A stretch of 64,000 bases of DNA from an uncultured Erythrobacter sp. (GTDB lineage: Bacteria; Pseudomonadota; Alphaproteobacteria; Sphingomonadales; Sphingomonadaceae), in assembly GCA_947502305.1 (NCBI GenBank), contig CANMZA010000001.1:310001-374000 (forward strand), given 5' to 3'. Positions within the stretch are counted from its first letter, which is position 1, and every line of letters starts with the position of its first letter. A program made the translations under genes and the position numbers. The notes below the pieces were generated by a model that saw only the letters and a list, made by a program, of their open reading frames with translations, was not told the DNA's origin and ran no database searches. Shown here one piece after another: positions 26,756 through 35,119 of the stretch.

Positions 26756-28324
26756 TCAGTTGACCGGAAGCGAAGTGCAAGCGCCGCTGGCGCTGCCGAA
26801 ATCCACGATCCCTGAATTGCAGGTCCAATCGCCGAAATTATCGCCGACCGTGTCATTCTCGACCCCGATAAATCCGAGATTGCTGAAGAAGGTGGATCGC
26901 GTGGTTGCATCGAACACCGTCACACCGTTCTCATTCGCGCCGTTTACAAATGCGCTGGTGAGGGTGAGGGTGGCGAGCAAATTGTTGTTGGTGCCCGCAT
27001 CGACGACTGCCTGAACATCCGCATCGGACGGGCCGCCAGACCCGCGAACTGGGCGATTTACTCCGTCACACACAACCGAGTCGAACCCGAGAATGGCATC
27101 CAACGTGATCTGTTCATCGACACGGATACAGACATTGTCCGCCGTGCTGATGTCGATAACGCTGTTGGTTAGGCCTATCGCTGCACCGCCGCGCGCACGT
27201 ACGGCTTGGCTGGATGCGGCTGAGCGCTGGATCAAGGTCGCATTGTTCATTTGGAAGACCGTTTGCGGGATCGCAGTGCCCGGCGTGCCCTGTTCGCCGC
27301 CCGGCGAATCCAATTCGACGATGCTGTCGCCGGTGTTGTTGCGCTGAACCACCAAAACGGTTTCGACATTGGCCTGAGCGCCGGTGTCCACATCGAGCGA
27401 ATCGTCCGAGGCACCGATCACGGCGAGGTTGCGGACATTGACTGAGCCGCCAAAAAACTCGACGCCGTCATCGGATGAATTGAACGATTGCAAATTGTTG
27501 ATGACAGTGCCCGAACCAACTCCGCCTGTGGTGAGCGATTGCAATTCGTTCGATTGCTGAAGCTCAAAACCAGAATAGCGGATTTGGTTGAAGGTGAAGG
27601 AGCCGGAACTGTCTGCGGAGTCGGTCCCGCCATATGGGGTTACGATTGTGGTCCCTTCGAGCTGCTGCTGACAGGTCGGATTGGCGTTGGGGTTGGCGGC
27701 GGTGTTGAATGTGCCGTCCGAACAATCCGAAACCGGCGCGCGGCCCAACAAGACAACGCCGCCCCATTGTGCGTCGCTGCCATCTGTTGACAGGCCAAGG
27801 ACATTGTCGCGGCTGGTCCAGACAATCGGCATCGTTTCCGTGCCGTTGGATTGGATGGCATTGCCGCGATTGACGATCAGGAACGATTCGCCCTGACCAA
27901 ACAAGATCGCGCCTGGCTCGATGGACAAGGTTACATCGGTGCCAGTGCTAGCGAACCCTTGGTCGGTGCCGACATTCACGCGGCCGGTGATTTGATAGAG
28001 CAGGCCCGACACAAACGGCAGATTGTCATTCACATCGAATGTTTCTGGCAATTGGCAAACGCGGTAATCGCCGGTCGGCGTGCCATCCAACGTGCCCAGA
28101 TCGGTGAGCCCGCCTGTTGATGCGATGGTGGGGCATCCCGCCGCGGCGACGACAGTTCCGCCGCCGGTTGCGGTTGGAGTGGGGGACGGCGTGGGAGAGG
28201 GGTTAATGATGATATCGCCCGATGTGCCGGGGGAGACGATCTCGTCCGCTCCGCAACCAGCCAGAGCAGTGAGGCTGGCACCAAGGATGAGTGTGCGGCG
28301 GAAAGTACGGTTCGAATTTTTCAC
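26756..28324 (-). CDS. Large secreted lipoprotein, probable beta-helix, partner of the TonB receptor
   Basis: A 522-residue protein with a lipoprotein signal (lipobox ALAGC near residue 24), a Pro/Thr linker INPSPTPSPTPTATGGG and then a Gly/Asn/Asp-rich body with repeated short strands (for example GSVNVRNLAVIGASDDSLDV), which fits a right-handed parallel beta-helix. It contains several Cys. It is transcribed ahead of the TonB receptor and is likely a surface or periplasmic substrate-capturing partner, but the ligand is unknown. The 321-base upstream region holds many TGAC/GTCA half-sites. Confidence 0.72.
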   Translation of the reverse strand: MKNSNRTFRRTLILGASLTALAGCGADEIVSPGTSGDIIINPSPTPSPTPTATGGGTVVAAAGCPTIASTGGLTDLGTLDGTPTGDYRVCQLPETFDVNDNLPFVSGLLYQITGRVNVGTDQGFASTGTDVTLSIEPGAILFGQGESFLIVNRGNAIQSNGTETMPIVWTSRDNVLGLSTDGSDAQWGGVVLLGRAPVSDCSDGTFNTAANPNANPTCQQQLEGTTIVTPYGGTDSADSSGSFTFNQIRYSGFELQQSNELQSLTTGGVGSGTVINNLQSFNSSDDGVEFFGGSVNVRNLAVIGASDDSLDVDTGAQANVETVLVVQRNNTGDSIVELDSPGGEQGTPGTAIPQTVFQMNNATLIQRSAASSQAVRARGGAAIGLTNSVIDISTADNVCIRVDEQITLDAILGFDSVVCDGVNRPVRGSGGPSDADVQAVVDAGTNNNLLATLTLTSAFVNGANENGVTVFDATTRSTFFSNLGFIGVENDTVGDNFGDWTCNSGIVDFGSASGACTSLPVN

Positions 28325-28448
28325 AGCGAGCGGTCCCCTTAAAAAACCGAGAATCGGTGGATGCGCGAATGAGTGCGCGAGATCCCCGCTAGGGCCGATG
28401 TGTGACAGAATTTTTGCGGTCAGAACTTTTGTGCGACACCACTGTCAC

Positions 28449-28466
28449 ATGACCGAAAAATGACAA
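28449..28466 (-). promoter_or_regulatory. Pho-box-like direct repeat upstream of the lipoprotein gene
   Basis: On the minus strand TTGTCAT-TTTT-CGGTCAT has the 7-4-7 layout of a PhoB box (CTGTCAY repeats). It points toward the lipoprotein-TonB receptor unit, 125 bases upstream of the start. Three of fourteen conserved positions differ, so phosphate control is only a suggestion. Confidence 0.4.
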
Positions 28467-28490
28467 ATGCGACTAGGTGTGATGACTTAT

Positions 28491-28508
28491 AAGTCACTAG
28501 AATGTCAT
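28491..28508 (+). promoter_or_regulatory. Second Pho-box-like direct repeat, plus orientation
   Basis: AAGTCAC-TAGA-ATGTCAT again shows two GTCA words 11 bases apart in the 7-4-7 layout, facing the TPR and type IV secretion genes. It overlaps the palindrome at 28483-28496, so another dimeric regulator is an equally good reading. Confidence 0.3.
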
Positions 28509-28645
28509 ATTTGTACAGGTGTAAACCACTGTAAAACCGTCCAAAAATTGCGATCAAAGCTTCGAAAATGACAATGTTACAATCATGTTGCATTTTGATG
28601 AAACATGACGCATTATGCTGGGCATAGATAGGGAGGACACGGGCT

Positions 28646-29080
28646 ATGACCTGGTTCAATATGAAACCAATTGCTTTCGCCGCGCTGCTGGCTGCGGGAT
28701 CGACATTTGCGGGATCGGCTGCGGCCCAGACAACGACATTGGATCAAACTCCAAGCGATGCGGGCCTTGCTGCTGCGGCATTGACGGAAGGGGAGAGCAT
28801 TCGCGCGATTGCAATGCTCCGCGCTCAGCTGGAAGAATTTCCCGGTGATCCGGCGCTGCTGATCAATCTTGGCATTGCTTATGCGCAAGGCGGCAATGAT
28901 GCCGAGGCCCGCGCTAGCTTTCAGGCCGCAATGAGCGGGCGTGAGATGATTGAGCTCGAAACGGCGAATGGCACCACCACGGATTCGCGGCGACTTGCAC
29001 GGCGCGCTTTGGCGATGCTGGATCGCGGCGAATTCCGCCGCACCAATGCGCGTGCAGGGCAATTTACGCTTAACCGTTAA
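28646..29080 (+). CDS. Exported TPR-repeat protein upstream of the type IV secretion genes
   Basis: A 144-residue protein with a signal peptide (cleavage after AGSAAAQ near residue 28) and at least one tetratricopeptide unit, LINLGIAYAQGGNDAEARASFQAAM. GGAGG precedes the ATG. TPR proteins act as periplasmic scaffolds. It is separated from virB1 by 165 bases holding a 10-bp hairpin, so it may be a separate unit, yet it shares strand and neighbourhood with the secretion operon. Confidence 0.72.
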   Translation: MTWFNMKPIAFAALLAAGSTFAGSAAAQTTTLDQTPSDAGLAAAALTEGESIRAIAMLRAQLEEFPGDPALLINLGIAYAQGGNDAEARASFQAAMSGREMIELETANGTTTDSRRLARRALAMLDRGEFRRTNARAGQFTLNR

Positions 29081-29103
29081 TTCGTAAGCGAAGGATGACA
29101 TTC

Positions 29104-29139
29104 AAGAAGCGGCCGGTGCCTGAGCGCCTGCCGCTTCTT
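29104..29139 (+). terminator. Stem-loop after the TPR gene
   Basis: AAGAAGCGGC (29104-29113) and GCCGCTTCTT (29130-29139) form a perfect 10-bp stem with a 16-base loop, 24 bases after the TPR gene stop. No T-run follows, so it may be a weak terminator or an mRNA 3'-end stabiliser. Confidence 0.5.
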
Positions 29140-29245
29140 GCGTTACAGTCTCGCGCTTAAAAAGCGCTTTTGGCCGCGCCGCAAAACCATGCTGTCACCT
29201 ACATGTCATTTACGCTAGACAAAAGGGAGCTTCTGGAGGGCCGGA

Positions 29246-29920
29246 ATGATTCTCGTCAAAGCAAGCCGTTACTGCATCGCTGCCGCGCTGGCATTTGCCG
29301 GGTTGCATGCACATGCCCCGGCCTATGCCGATGTAATGGTGGTCGACGCAGATGGCGCGCGCTGGGTCGCGGGCGGCAATTCGGTTTTGCTGCCTCCAAT
29401 TGGCGCAGACGGCGAAGCAGGTTCTGAGACAAGCACCGCAGACTTAAACGCGATGAACATTCCCGATGCGATAATTGGCAACACCGCCGAACATGCGGCC
29501 GGGATACCGCAGCAATATGCGGCAAAGATTGCCGAGCTGGCCGAGCGTTTTGACCTCAGCCCCAGCCTGCTCGAAGCTTTGGTTTGGCAAGAAAGCCGTT
29601 GGCGTGAAAACGCCGTCAGCCATGCCGGTGCGCGCGGCCTTGCACAATTGATGCCGGGCACGGCACGTTATCTGGGGGTGAACCCCGATGATCCGATGCA
29701 AAATTTGGAAGGCGGCGCGCGGTATCTGCGTGAACAGCTCGACCGGTTTGATGGTGATCTGGAAAAAGCCTTGGCCGCATACAATGCCGGGCCGGGCCGC
29801 GTCATTCGCGCCGGCGGCATTCCCAATATTCGCGAAACGCAGAACTATGTCGCCGCGATCATGGGGCGACTATCCAATTATTCGCGCCCATCTGCGCCGC
29901 GCCTTGCCGGTGCGCGGTGA
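29246..29920 (+). CDS. virB1: Lytic transglycosylase, VirB1-like
   Basis: A 224-residue exported protein with a signal peptide (to HAPAYAD near residue 29) and an SLT domain. LLEALVWQESRWRENAVS near residue 109 carries the catalytic Glu, HAGARGLAQLMPGTARYLG the second motif, and AAYNAGPGRV the third. It would cut peptidoglycan to let the secretion channel cross the wall. It is the first gene of the virB set, with virB2 26 bases downstream. Confidence 0.85.
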   Translation: MILVKASRYCIAAALAFAGLHAHAPAYADVMVVDADGARWVAGGNSVLLPPIGADGEAGSETSTADLNAMNIPDAIIGNTAEHAAGIPQQYAAKIAELAERFDLSPSLLEALVWQESRWRENAVSHAGARGLAQLMPGTARYLGVNPDDPMQNLEGGARYLREQLDRFDGDLEKALAAYNAGPGRVIRAGGIPNIRETQNYVAAIMGRLSNYSRPSAPRLAGAR

Positions 29921-29946
29921 TGCAGGGGCGAAACAGTGATCTCCCG

Positions 29947-30279
29947 ATGAGGATTATGGACCTTACAATGATGTCGTTTCTTCGATTTACTGCCGCCCTT
30001 TTGGCGGTTTTGATGCCCAGCGTTCTGATGCCCGGCGCAGCAATGGCACAAACCGGGCCGCAAACTGGCGCCGATCCGATCACGAACGCCCTGCAATGGA
30101 TGCAGTCAATCTTGCTTGGCCCAATCGCCACCAGCTTGGCTGTGATGGCTGTCGCGGGGGTTGGCTTTATGATGCTGACCGGGCGGATGAATTGGCGTTA
30201 TGGCGGCACGGTTATTGTTGGTGTTTTTATTATTTTTGGCGCGCCACGTTTGGTCGCCGGGATCAGCGGGTTTGGCTGA
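29947..30279 (+). CDS. virB2: VirB2/TrbC-family pilin
   Basis: The major pilus subunit candidate: a cleavable signal ending MPGAAMAQ, then two hydrophobic helices (LLGPIATSLAVMAVAGVGFM and GGTVIVGVFIIFGAP) joined by the short basic loop TGRMNWRY, which is the VirB2 layout. The start is uncertain; ATG 29947 is used, with ATG 29956 and 29968 as alternatives. It sits between virB1 and virB3, three bases from the latter. Confidence 0.85.
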   Translation: MRIMDLTMMSFLRFTAALLAVLMPSVLMPGAAMAQTGPQTGADPITNALQWMQSILLGPIATSLAVMAVAGVGFMMLTGRMNWRYGGTVIVGVFIIFGAPRLVAGISGFG

Positions 30280-30282
30280 GCT

Positions 30283-30582
30283 ATGAGTGATTTTGCCAAT
30301 CAACCACTAGTGCGGCACCCTGTCTATCGCACTTTGACCCGTCCGCAGATGTTTGCGGGTGTGACGATGAATTTTTTCATCATCAATTTGATGGTGACGA
30401 CGATTGCGTTCCTGATCCTAGAGAGTTTTTGGATCATTGCGGTGCCGGCAATCATGCACATTGTCGGCTATTTCGCATCGCTGCGCGAACCGCGCATTTT
30501 TGACCTTTGGGTGACTAAAGTTTCAAAATGCCCGCGTGTTCCGAATTATCGCCGGTGGAGCTGCAACAGCTACGCGCCTTAG
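30283..30582 (+). CDS. virB3: VirB3-family inner-membrane protein
   Basis: A 99-residue protein with the VirB3 pattern: a short N-terminal segment with RHPVYRTLTRPQMFAGV, then two close membrane helices (MNFFIINLMVTTIAFLIL and SFWIIAVPAIMHIVGYFAS) and the REPRIFDLW tail. VirB3 links pilin handling to the VirB4 ATPase. It starts three bases after virB2 and ends 29 bases before virB4. Confidence 0.88.
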   Translation: MSDFANQPLVRHPVYRTLTRPQMFAGVTMNFFIINLMVTTIAFLILESFWIIAVPAIMHIVGYFASLREPRIFDLWVTKVSKCPRVPNYRRWSCNSYAP

Positions 30583-30611
30583 GGTGTGGGCCTGATAAGG
30601 AGGGCCGAAAT

Positions 30612-33059
30612 ATGAGCAAATGGATCGGACCTGCATCGTGGAGCGCGAAAGAAGCGCGCGTCGGCGACCGCTTGCCTTATGAACGGTTGATCGACGAGAA
30701 CACCGTGTTGTTGCGCGATGGATCGGTGATGAGCGCGATCCAAGTGCCCGGATTGCTGTTTGAGACTGAAGATTCCGCCGCACTCAATGCCCATGCCGCA
30801 ACGCGCGAAGTCGTGCTTCGCTCCGCTCTGGATGCGCGATTCGTCTTGTATCATCATGTCATTCGGCGCCGGGTAGAGGTGGAATTGGACGCCGAATTCC
30901 CCGATCCTTTATCGCGGCATATCGATGCACGTTGGAAAGAGCGGTTGGCAGGCGGGTCGCTGTTTATCAACGATCAATTCGTGACGCTGATCCGCCGCCC
31001 GGCGCGCGGCAAGACTGGCCTGCCGGAGCGGATTTCAAAGTTCTTTTCGCGCCAAGCACAAGACGAATTGGAAGCGGACCCAAAAGACATCCGCAGTTTG
31101 AAAGCGGCAATTGGCGGGCTTGTGGCGTCGCTCGCACCTTACGGCGCGGCGGTTTTGGGCGATTATGCCGCGCCGGACAGCCAGCGCGGCACCAACTCCG
31201 AAATGCTGGAGTTGTTGTCGGCGCTTTATAATGGCGAAATGCGCCCGGTGCGGCGGCCCGATGCGGACACCGATATCGGCCACATGATCCCCTATCGCCG
31301 GGCAAGTTTCGGCCTTGATGCGATGGAATTGCGCGGCTCTGGTTCGCCAGAATTTTCCGCAATCTTGGGCCTGAAAGATTATCCAGAGGCGACATCGCCG
31401 GGCCTGCTCGATCCGTTGCTGCGGTTGCCGTATGAGATGGTGCTGACCGAAAGTTACGCGCCGAATGAGCGAACGACGGCGCGCGAACGGATTGATCTCG
31501 CTTTGCGCCGGTCGCGTTCGGTCGATGAAGAGGCCGCTGCTGAGCGCGCCGATATGATGAATGCACGCGACGCTCTGGGTAATGGCGGCGTCGGATTTGG
31601 TGACCACCATCTAACGGTGTTGGTGCGTGAGAGGTCGCTCGATCGTCTTGACGATGCGACCGCCGCTTGTTCTGCGGCTTTGGCAGACACCGGCGCCATT
31701 GCGGTGCGCGAGGACACCAATCTAGAGCCGTCTTTCTGGGGTCAGTTCCCCGGAAATGAGGAATATATTGTGCGCCGCGCGCTCATATCCTCGGCCAATA
31801 TGGCGAGCTTCGGTAGCTTTCATGGTTTCGCTTTGGGGCAGGCTGGCGGTAACCATTGGGGCGACGCTGTCACGTTGCTTGAAACGACCAGCGCCACGCC
31901 GTTTTTCTTCAATTTCCACCACGGCGATTTGGGCAATTTCAGCGTCATTGGCCCATCGGGTTCGGGCAAAACGGTGGTGATGAATTTCCTTGCTGCACAG
32001 GCACAGAAATTCCGCCCACGCACGATCCTATTTGATAAGGATCGCGGGGCGGAGCTGTTTATTCGCGGCATTGGCGGCCGTTATGATCGGATCAATTCTG
32101 GCGAGCCAACCGGTTTCAATCCGCTTTCCTTGCCGGATAATCCATCGAATCGGGCATTTCTGCGCGATTGGATGGGCGTGCTTTTGGCCGCCGATGGACC
32201 GGAAGAATTTGCGGCGATCAGCGCGGCGGTCGACGCAGCCTATGCCAATGATCCCGGTTTGCGGAGGCTGCGCCATTTTAAAGAATTGCTGGCCGGTGCA
32301 AAACGGCCTGAGCCGGGCGATCTGGCGGATCGGCTAAGCGCGTGGATCGGCGGCGCGGAGCTGAATGGCGGCGAACATGCCTGGCTGTTCGATAATGAGC
32401 ATGATGCGCTTGATCTGGATCAGCGCGTGCTGGGCTTTGACATGACGCAATTGCTTGAAAATCCGCGCCTGCGCACGCCGACCATGATGTATCTGTTCCA
32501 CCGGATAGATGAACGGCTCGACGGCGAACCGACCATGATCTTGATCGATGAGGGGTGGAAGGCGCTGGATGATGAGGTGTTCGCCGCGCGCATCCGCGAT
32601 TGGCTGAAAACCCTGCGCAAACGCAATGCGTTGGTGGGCTTTGCCACGCAATCGGCCCGCGATGCATTGGAAAGCCGCATTTCCACCGCCTTGGTTGAAC
32701 AAACCGCAACGATGATCTTCATGCCCAACAGCCGCGCGCGGGCAGAGGATTATTGTGACGGGTTTGGCCTGACCGATCATGAATTGGCACTCATCCGCAG
32801 TTTGCCAGCACATTCGCGGTGTTTCCTCGTGCGGCAACCCGATGCCAGCGTAGTGGTGCGGCTTGACCTGTCTGGCGCGCCCGAAGTTTTGACGGTTCTT
32901 TCCGGCAGAGAGGCGTCCGTGCGGCGGCTCGATTTGCTTCGCGAAGCGGTCGGGGATGAGCCGAGCGCCTGGTACCCGGCACTCACAAACCGCGCATGGC
33001 CGGATGGCGCAAGCGAAACCGATGATGACGGTACGCCGGTTTGGCAGGCGGCGGAATGA
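30612..33059 (+). CDS. virB4: VirB4-family type IV secretion ATPase
   Basis: An 815-residue ATPase with the CagE/TrbE/VirB N-terminal domain and a C-terminal RecA-like motor. Walker A is GPSGSGKTVVMNF near residue 450; Walker B is TMILIDEGWKALDD near 640, followed by VGFATQSARDAL. ATG 30612 follows AAGGAGGGCCGAAAT, a very strong ribosome site, so the longer open frame overlapping virB3 was rejected. The stop overlaps the virB6 start by four bases. Confidence 0.95.
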   Translation: MSKWIGPASWSAKEARVGDRLPYERLIDENTVLLRDGSVMSAIQVPGLLFETEDSAALNAHAATREVVLRSALDARFVLYHHVIRRRVEVELDAEFPDPLSRHIDARWKERLAGGSLFINDQFVTLIRRPARGKTGLPERISKFFSRQAQDELEADPKDIRSLKAAIGGLVASLAPYGAAVLGDYAAPDSQRGTNSEMLELLSALYNGEMRPVRRPDADTDIGHMIPYRRASFGLDAMELRGSGSPEFSAILGLKDYPEATSPGLLDPLLRLPYEMVLTESYAPNERTTARERIDLALRRSRSVDEEAAAERADMMNARDALGNGGVGFGDHHLTVLVRERSLDRLDDATAACSAALADTGAIAVREDTNLEPSFWGQFPGNEEYIVRRALISSANMASFGSFHGFALGQAGGNHWGDAVTLLETTSATPFFFNFHHGDLGNFSVIGPSGSGKTVVMNFLAAQAQKFRPRTILFDKDRGAELFIRGIGGRYDRINSGEPTGFNPLSLPDNPSNRAFLRDWMGVLLAADGPEEFAAISAAVDAAYANDPGLRRLRHFKELLAGAKRPEPGDLADRLSAWIGGAELNGGEHAWLFDNEHDALDLDQRVLGFDMTQLLENPRLRTPTMMYLFHRIDERLDGEPTMILIDEGWKALDDEVFAARIRDWLKTLRKRNALVGFATQSARDALESRISTALVEQTATMIFMPNSRARAEDYCDGFGLTDHELALIRSLPAHSRCFLVRQPDASVVVRLDLSGAPEVLTVLSGREASVRRLDLLREAVGDEPSAWYPALTNRAWPDGASETDDDGTPVWQAAE

Positions 33060-34252
33060 CGACCAGCTGCGATCTTGCATCCCAAGACATGGGCACAGGC
33101 GTCGCCGCGGCGCTGACTGCGGTGGATTGCATCGCTAGCCAAGTCAGCGAGCAGGCGTTTGAGCGTCTATTCGGATCAGATGGGCAATTGGGCACGGCAT
33201 TGATCATCCTGTTGACGATGTATGTCGCGTTTTTGGGGATCAGCCTGATCCTTGGCCGTTCCAACCTGTCGATCCGATCGATGATACCGCGGATGATGAC
33301 GGTCGGTTTGGTGCTTACCTTTGCGACCAGCTTTGTCGCTTATCAGGGGTTCTTTCACAGCGTTTTTGTACAAAGCCCCGATTGGCTCGCGGGCGTTCTG
33401 ACCGACAGTGACGGTTCGGCGACGGCAACCTTTGCAACGAAGCTCGATATTGTCTTTCTCGCGGTGCAACAGGCCAGTACGGGGCAAGAAAATATCAGTC
33501 TATTTTCGCCGCCCGGCATGATGTGGGCGGGCGCGATGTTGTTGTTGCTCGGCACGGTCGGGTTGCTCGTGACGGCGCGGATTGGGTTGGCGCTGCTGCT
33601 CGCATTGGGGCCGATTTTTGTGGTTTTGGCGCTGTTTAATGGCACGCGCGGATTGTTTGTTGGCTGGCTTAAAGGGCTGGTGATGCTGGCGCTTGCGCCT
33701 CTATTCGCGGTGGTGGCTGGGTCCGTAATGCTGGAAATGGCGGTGCCGATTTTGGCGGCTTTGGTCGCCGTGCCCGGGCAGATTGATCAGCAGGCCGCAA
33801 TGGCATTTTTTGTCGTGGGGTTTGTCCACGTCCTGCTCATGCTGATGATTTTGTTTGTGTCCGCCAAAATGGTGGGCGGGTGGCAAGTTTTTGGCTTTGC
33901 CGCGCCGCATATTGCGGAACCGGCGCCCGCTGAGAATCCCCGAATGGCCCCGGTCGCAGATCCTGTTTCCATACCGGACCGCGCGGCGCAAATGGCACCG
34001 GCTGCGGCGGGCGGCAATGCGCGCCGTATCGACGTTTCGGTGCCCGTCCAGCAGGCGGCAAATGATACTGGCGGTTCCGCAGCAGGCGGTCGCGAAACCA
34101 TCCGCGAGACGAAGGTTTTTGCGACCTCTTCAGGCGGCGCTCAGGCGCAATCGGCAGGATCAGGCACTTCGCGCACCCATGGTATCGGCAACCGCTTTCG
34201 CACCGCCACATCCGGCGGTCTGAAAGCGGCGACCAAATCGGAGAAAAATTGA
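33056..34252 (+). CDS. virB6: VirB6/TrbL-family inner-membrane channel protein
   Basis: A 398-residue polytopic protein with about seven membrane helices (residues 40-285), including the strongly hydrophobic AGAMLLLLGTVGLLVTARIG, then a long low-complexity Ala/Gly/Thr/Arg-rich tail. The hydrophobic layout and place after virB4 support VirB6. ATG 33056 overlaps the virB4 stop (ATGA). The tail of about 115 residues is likely cytoplasmic or periplasmic and disordered. Confidence 0.82.
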   Translation: MTTSCDLASQDMGTGVAAALTAVDCIASQVSEQAFERLFGSDGQLGTALIILLTMYVAFLGISLILGRSNLSIRSMIPRMMTVGLVLTFATSFVAYQGFFHSVFVQSPDWLAGVLTDSDGSATATFATKLDIVFLAVQQASTGQENISLFSPPGMMWAGAMLLLLGTVGLLVTARIGLALLLALGPIFVVLALFNGTRGLFVGWLKGLVMLALAPLFAVVAGSVMLEMAVPILAALVAVPGQIDQQAAMAFFVVGFVHVLLMLMILFVSAKMVGGWQVFGFAAPHIAEPAPAENPRMAPVADPVSIPDRAAQMAPAAAGGNARRIDVSVPVQQAANDTGGSAAGGRETIRETKVFATSSGGAQAQSAGSGTSRTHGIGNRFRTATSGGLKAATKSEKN

Positions 34253-35082
34253 TGACCCGCGCCGACCCGCTTCGGTTTGTTTTTGCGTTAATGATTGCGC
34301 CAGTGGTGGCGTTTTCGGCGCTGCTGGGCGCGCCCGCTACCGCTCAGGATAGTGGTTCTGAGGCTGCAGGCGGAGCCGCGAGCGATCCGCGTTTGGTCAC
34401 TTTGGTGTTTGATGAAAGCCAAGTTTTCACGATCAACGGCAAGACCCGTGTTCAGACCACGATCAAATTTGCACCCGATGAGACAATTCAGAATGTCGCG
34501 GTTGGTGACAGTGCGGCATGGCAGATTCAGCCCAATCAGGCGCAAACGATCCTGTTTGTGAAACCGCTCGAAACCAGCGCGCGGACCAATATGACGGTTG
34601 TGACCAGCCGCCGGACCTATCTGTTTGATTTGATTGCAAGCCCCCGCAACGCGCCGCTTTATGTGCTGCAATTCCGGTATCCTGAATTGGAGGCAGAAGC
34701 AGAGGAAGCCGCCCTGGCCGCGGCCGAAAATACGCGGCAGGAACAAGCCAATGCGATCGAATTGGCGGCGGCGAATGACCCTTATGCCGTCAGTGATCCG
34801 GCGGCGCTCAATTTTAGCTGGGCGGGCGAAGGGCAAAGCGAATTGCTGCCTGCGCGTGCCTATGATGATGGCGAAGCGGTGTTCCTCACATGGCCCGCTG
34901 GCACTGCGATCCCTGCCATTCTGGTCACCAATGATCAGGGGGATGAGGGACCGGTGAATTTTACGGTCCGAGGCGAAACAGTGGTGCTCGATATGGTGCC
35001 GGATCAGATTATCCTGCGATCAGGCGCAGAGAGCGCCGCGCTCACCAATATGGGCCCCGATGCAGGGGCACGCGGATCATGA
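34252..35082 (+). CDS. virB9: VirB9/TrbG-family outer-membrane core protein
   Basis: A 276-residue exported protein with a signal peptide (ending PATAQ near residue 31). The N-terminal domain contains DPRLVTLVFDESQVFTI and the C-terminal lobe has YDDGEAVFLTWPAGTAIPAI, both VirB9 marks. With VirB10 and VirB7 it forms the core complex; no separate virB7 is visible here. Its ATG shares one base with the virB6 stop (TGATG). The stop is 37 bases before virB10. Confidence 0.9.
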   Translation: MTRADPLRFVFALMIAPVVAFSALLGAPATAQDSGSEAAGGAASDPRLVTLVFDESQVFTINGKTRVQTTIKFAPDETIQNVAVGDSAAWQIQPNQAQTILFVKPLETSARTNMTVVTSRRTYLFDLIASPRNAPLYVLQFRYPELEAEAEEAALAAAENTRQEQANAIELAAANDPYAVSDPAALNFSWAGEGQSELLPARAYDDGEAVFLTWPAGTAIPAILVTNDQGDEGPVNFTVRGETVVLDMVPDQIILRSGAESAALTNMGPDAGARGS

Positions 35083-35119
35083 TGTACGGCTTTGAGTGTG
35101 AGCTTGGGGAGATGAACTG

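Larger units (their letters stand above)
28325..28645. promoter_or_regulatory. AT-rich 321-base regulatory region with many TGAC/GTCA half-sites
   Basis: No gene is visible between the divergent lipoprotein and TPR genes. The region is AT-rich relative to its flanks and holds at least nine TGAC or GTCA words. These include a perfect 14-bp palindrome TGACTTATAAGTCA (28483-28496), a Pho-box-like direct repeat in minus orientation (28449-28466) and another in plus orientation (28491-28508). CATGTT (28584-28589) and AACATG (28602-28607) form an inverted repeat. TTGCAT (28588) and CATTAT (28611) are a 17-base-spaced candidate promoter for the TPR gene. Confidence 0.5.
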
